Below, in pieces: positions 60,193-64,000 of a stretch of 64,000 nt of DNA (its first letter is position 1; each line of letters starts with the position of its first letter). Origin of the DNA: Thamnaconus septentrionalis (Eukaryota; Chordata; Actinopteri; Tetraodontiformes; Monacanthidae); the NCBI GenBank assembly GCA_009823395.1, contig CM020519.1, forward strand, positions 13,636,001-13,700,000, written 5' to 3'. A program made the translations under genes and the position numbers. The notes beneath the pieces were generated by a model. It searched no databases. It saw nothing but the letters and a program-made list of their open reading frames with translations, and was not told where the DNA came from.

Positions 60193-61577
60193 ATATTACA
60201 TTTCCAAAAGAATCTAAATTTGTAAATTGTACACTTAAAATTGGAAGATACAATTTCAATTGTATTTATTTGGTTGTTTGTAGTCTGATAATTTATTCAA
60301 TATAATCTCATTGTTTGTTTGTTTTTTTTTTAAAAAGAATGTGATGATGTGCTGCAATAGTTCGCAGTGCAACAGTGAACCAGTTTGAACCCAAACCTCA
60401 AATTACACAGGTTTCTAAATTTAACAGCGTTGAAAAAATCTGCCAGTTCTTCCGTAAGGAAGATGAGAATTAGCAAAGGAGCAACGGCTGCTCGACGGAG
60501 AGGGAAGGGGGTTCTTCCGTCGCCCGCAAAGGTAGCCAGACTGTGTCCCTCTGCGCTCGGAAAGTTAAACACAGGACATGAATGATTCAGCGTTGAGCTT
60601 CTGTACATCCTTCTGCATGTATCTGCCGTACCAAAGGGAACAGAACGGGCGAGTAGGAGCTCCTTTTCCCATCCCGTCCTCTTAGTTCCTGCTCGCAATG
60701 CGGGCTGTTCTGCATAACTCCTGCACATCGGAGGGCCCCTCGCATGTGCGTTTTGAGGTTTCAAAGTCAGAGGTGACATCTGTGAATGTGCGCCGGCGTG
60801 CTATATTTAGCAGCGTATAGCCATATTTAGCTCCTTCAAAAGAGTTCTTGCCACTTTGTTGGGGCTCCACCACTGCAGGACTCTTACAGTCTGGAGGTAG
60901 CTGTCAGAAAGTGACATAGTTGCCTCAAACAGGAAAAACATTTGGACTCTTATTTTGTTGGCAAATCATCAAATTACCTTTACAAAGATACATTATGTCT
61001 TTTTTTTTCTTTAATAGAAATATGCATTGTTAAAATAAATGCAACAAATCGGTCTTATCCATTCCGTTTCAGATAATGATCTATTTTGGTATCATTAAGT
61101 CCACCAGCACTTAGATTCTGAGATCCACGTCTCACTCGAAAGAGACGAAGCGTTAACGAGAAGACTTAACGACTCCAAAGAGAAGCTGTCAAAAGAAAAC
61201 CAAGAGACCTTTGGAAAACCGGGGCGCTGCTATTGAAAGGGTCGCACTCACCCAGACGCTTTTCATTGTTCATGCAGCAGAATGACGAAATCATGGCTAC
61301 AGATAAAAGGTGGATTCTACCGAGGCCGTCTATGAAACAATTTGCGTAACGCACCGCTCACAAGATCGCTGTTCCGCGTTAAATGTTTGGCGCTGTTCTT
61401 CTTATTATTCTAACGGGTGTCCATCCAGCATGCTCAAAATGACCTCCTCTGGTAATTAGCACCGTGTTTGAGAGACATGCAGATGACTGAGCACTATGAA
61501 GATCTGTTTTTAGTGACAACAATAAACAACCTGAGAAACTTTGGACATAATTCACTCAATTCAAAAATCAAACCCAC
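60193..61577. other. Unique non-coding sequence
   Basis: The minus-strand 149-codon frame at 60330-60779 shows no domain. No repeat recognised. Confidence 0.5.
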
Positions 61578-61709
61578 GTTAAATCTAAATCTAAAACAGA
61601 GTTAAATCTAAATTGTGGTACTTCCGTTGCGGCAGCTTGAAATGTTATACTAGCTAAATGTTTAGTTGCACCAAAACATTTAGGTGTAACATTTAGATTT
61701 AGATTTAAC
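61578..61709. repeat. 18-bp perfect inverted repeat flanking 96 bp
   Basis: GTTAAATCTAAATCTAAA at 61578-61595 has its exact reverse complement at 61692-61709. Extra TAAATCTAAA and CTAAATGTTTAG words lie between. This could be a small MITE. It abuts the left, truncated side of the hAT relic. Confidence 0.75.
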
Positions 61710-61791
61710 ATTTAGAGTGACTTTCAAAAATGCACACAACTTTTTTCAAAACACGATTTGAGGCTAAATGTGACAAAATGTTGCTGTTATT

Positions 61792-62680
61792 TTAAGCATG
61801 ACAAACTTTACAAACGGCGCCCCATATTTTTAGACTCTTGAGATCGAGCAGCTCCTCTTGAACTCCAAAGTTCTCGTCCGCTGCCCGCAAAAAAAAAAAA
61901 AAAATCAGCAGCTGTGCGGTGTCCGCCGCGTCAGTGCTCTCATCGCATGCGATGGAGTAAAAATCAAAAGCGCAAGCTTTATCAGACAGTCGCAGTTTAA
62001 TGGTAGCTGACAAGTCTTCAATGCGCCGCGTAACTGTATTTCATGGACATGGGGACGCTGTTGAAGCCCTGCACTTTTTCCGGGCACATTATTTCGGCGA
62101 CTTTAACAAGGCAGTGTTTTATGAGGTCTCCATCTGAAAAAGGCTTGCCATGTCTTGCCATGAGTTGGGCGACCTCATAGCTGGCCATTGTGGCCTTTTC
62201 CTGGAGTTTTTGAGCACGGAAGAAATACTGTCGCCGACCCTGCCAGGTTAGCTACCATTTGCTTTACTTTCCGCTCTCGCTCAGCACCAGCGTAGGGTGC
62301 ATAGGCCTGATGTTTGGTTTCATAATGACGTCGTACGTTATACTCTTTCATAACTGCCACAGTTTCAGTGCAGATCAAACAGATACACTTCCACTTGAAT
62401 TCTTTGAAGAAATGTTCACTCTCCCACCGTGTCTGAAATTTTCTGCACTCGCTTTCAGCCTTTCGCTTCTTTGGTTCTGCCATGTTAAGTAACTTGGGCT
62501 AAATTTCTTCTGTGATCATCCTTTTTGGTGGAGCAACTGCCTTGGTCAACAGTAGCTCCCCCTAAAAAACTAAGAAGTGCAATACACTCAGGCAAAAGTT
62601 GAAGTGCGGGCCGTATTCCATTCTATTTATAACACCTCTTGGCCGCAGTTGGCCCGCGGGCCGTAGTTTGGACACCCCTG
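61792..62680 (-). mobile_element. Truncated hAT transposon with one terminal repeat
   Basis: On the minus strand it starts at 62680 with CAGGGGTGTCCAAACTACGG, a typical hAT terminal sequence, followed by about 200 bp of leader and then the transposase relic. The other terminal repeat is absent; homology stops near 61835. With only one end, no 8-bp target duplication can be confirmed (the bases next to the end are TTCTAAAC). Confidence 0.75.
61835..62483 (-). pseudogene. hAT transposase pseudogene (BED finger, GTF2IRD2-like)
   Basis: Three collinear blocks lie in different frames. Block 1 (62483-62225) starts MAEPKKRKAESECRKFQTRW and has a BED-type zinc finger: CLIC, then HYETKH (C-x2-C...H-x4-H), with EYNVRRH between. 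Block 2 (62219-62060), after a frameshift, reads KATMASYEVAQLMARHGKPF and then CLVKVAEIMCPEK. Block 3 (62013-61835), after a second shift, reads LRLSDKACAFDFYSIACDES and DTAQLL; the aspartate in ACDESTD is the first catalytic acid of the hAT RNase H-like fold. Similarity ends after LLDLKSLK. The remaining catalytic acids and the dimerisation region are missing. Family members include the transposase domesticated in GTF2IRD2 of mammals; here it is a broken element. Confidence 0.8.
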
Positions 62681-64000
62681 TTCTAAACTCAACAGTGCTA
62701 CTTTTACCACAGGGGAATACAAGCATTCGCGGCGGGCTATAGCCGATATTAGCGGCCCCACCTCTCCCCACACACACCCATTCAACCGTGGCTGTGAAAA
62801 ATAGCAAAAGAAATTAGTCGGTTGCATTCCTTTCAGGCGCTCAACCCGAATTCTCACAACCACACTGTGGAGCGAAGTCAGAAGGTAAACGAGTCAGACA
62901 GCCGAGGCTGAAAGTAGCAGGTGGGAGGAAAAGCTAGCGGGAGTACGGCGCAAAAACACTTAGCAGGTGAAGAAAATTGAAAGCAACCGTTAAGGCCACC
63001 GCGAATGGGAACGTAAAATGTTCCCCTCTCGCGTCTTAACATCTCCAGATGTAGAGGTGGCTGGAAACGTGCACTCCGGAGGTGGAGGAGCGCGGGAGGC
63101 GAGCGCCGGCGCCAGCCGCGATAAAGATGAGTGATGTATGTAGCAGATGGAGTGTTTTACGACCGGCGCCGGCACTCCATTTAAGTGTGTGTAAAATTGA
63201 TGGCCAGCAATAATTGACCTCTGTAGCCACGGCGGTGCTGAAAGCTGCCCCCCCCCCCCTCCAAGAAAAAAAAGGTGGAGTTTTTCCTCTGGTTTTTGAG
63301 GCGGGGATGGAGGGGCGTGTCTGATTTATGTAACTGGGCAGTAGGATACACAGCTCCGGCGTCACAGGCTTCCAGAGGATCTTTTTCCTTTTTTTTTTTT
63401 TTTTTTAAGGTTTTTTTCCTTTCAAAAGGAGAAGTGGAGTGAAGAAAGGAAGTGACGGCGAGAGGAGGACGAAGGACAAGTGGGGGATGAGAGAAGGAAC
63501 AGGTTGCGGAGACGCATTGCCGAGGAGCAGCGAGCAGCAGGATGAGAGATGACAGAGGAAAGAGGGGGAATTAAGATGAATTGAGATGTGAGGAATGGGT
63601 AAATAAATCAAACAGCGAGAAGAGAAAAAGAGGTGAAACCGTTGTACTGGGGATGAAGTTAATAACATTTCTGGCAGTGCGACGTTATTTGTCACGACAC
63701 CTCCCCTCCGTGGTTTTATTTTCTTTTCTTTTTTTGGAAATAAACTTTCAATCTTTTCGTTCAATCTTTTCTGACTTCGGAACAAACAAATACCCACGAG
63801 TCTCACAACAATCTCTCCTGGGTCATTTACTCCATAGCTTCACTTGAAACTACTGCGGCTTACTGTAGGTTTTCCGGAAGATTGGACCAATGCAAAACAC
63901 TTGGTTTTTTTCATATTTTTTTTTTTTTTTTTGGAAAGATTTTATTACATTAAAAAAAAGGAACAACGACAACCAAACAAAATAGAGAACAACGACAGAG
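62681..64000. other. Unique non-coding sequence, CpG- and purine-rich
   Basis: CpG-rich at about 63050-63180 (GCGGGAGGCGAGCGCCGGCG). A C run lies at 63249-63259 and T runs at 63389-63406 and 63918-63932. The purine-rich stretch 63424-63660 is described among the findings. No exon is supported. Confidence 0.5.

Noticed and set aside
60330..60779. 149-codon minus-strand frame
   Set aside because: No recognisable domain or gene context.

Overview
The window is vertebrate, almost certainly ray-finned (teleost) fish, nuclear DNA. The evidence is the repeat content: about eleven copies or fragments of a tRNA-headed V-SINE/DANA/AFC-like SINE, hAT and PIF/Harbinger MITEs of types common in fish, a decayed fish-type Ty3/gypsy element, and dense (CA)n/(GT)n microsatellites. 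I cannot name the species. Family names come from remembered consensus features, because no search was possible.

I see no convincing host protein-coding exon, tRNA, snRNA or rRNA gene in all 64 kb. The open frames are short, compositionally biased or sit in repeats. The window is best read as intergenic or deep intronic DNA. Several stretches of balanced composition carry clustered homeodomain-, GATA- or Otx-like words and could be conserved non-coding elements, but this is inference only.

Layout: 0-9.7 kb is mostly unique sequence with a SINE tail (2.77 kb), a hAT-like element (4.47-5.07 kb) and a perfect 19-bp hairpin (6.27 kb). 9.7-12.4 kb holds a PIF/Harbinger-like MITE with a TTA target duplication, an AGTAAAAGT-rich element and a hAT terminus. 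12.4-24.6 kb has a full-length SINE (15.0 kb), SINE fragments and microsatellites. 24.65-25.76 kb is a minus-strand Ty3/gypsy relic (LTR, integrase and gag pieces) interrupted by a tRNA-like repeat that recurs at 44.38 kb. 28.3 kb has a degenerate triplicated AT-rich motif. 31.4 and 51.2 kb hold LTR-like fragments. 35.9-37.9 kb is a nest of one MITE and three SINEs. 41.45 and 47.64 kb hold two copies of one hAT MITE in opposite orientation, each with an 8-bp target duplication matching at 7 of 8 positions. 52.0 kb has a 157-bp tandem duplication. 54.26-54.88 kb carries two tandem, decayed fragments of the 3' end of 18S rRNA on the minus strand. 60.1 kb has a LINE 3' fragment. 61.8-62.68 kb is a broken hAT transposase (BED finger, then the first catalytic block) with a recognisable terminal repeat.

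No genes work together here. The history is successive transposon insertion, truncation and local duplication. The most unusual observations are the paired 18S-like fragments, the shared tRNA-like repeat and the inverted pair of datable hAT MITEs.
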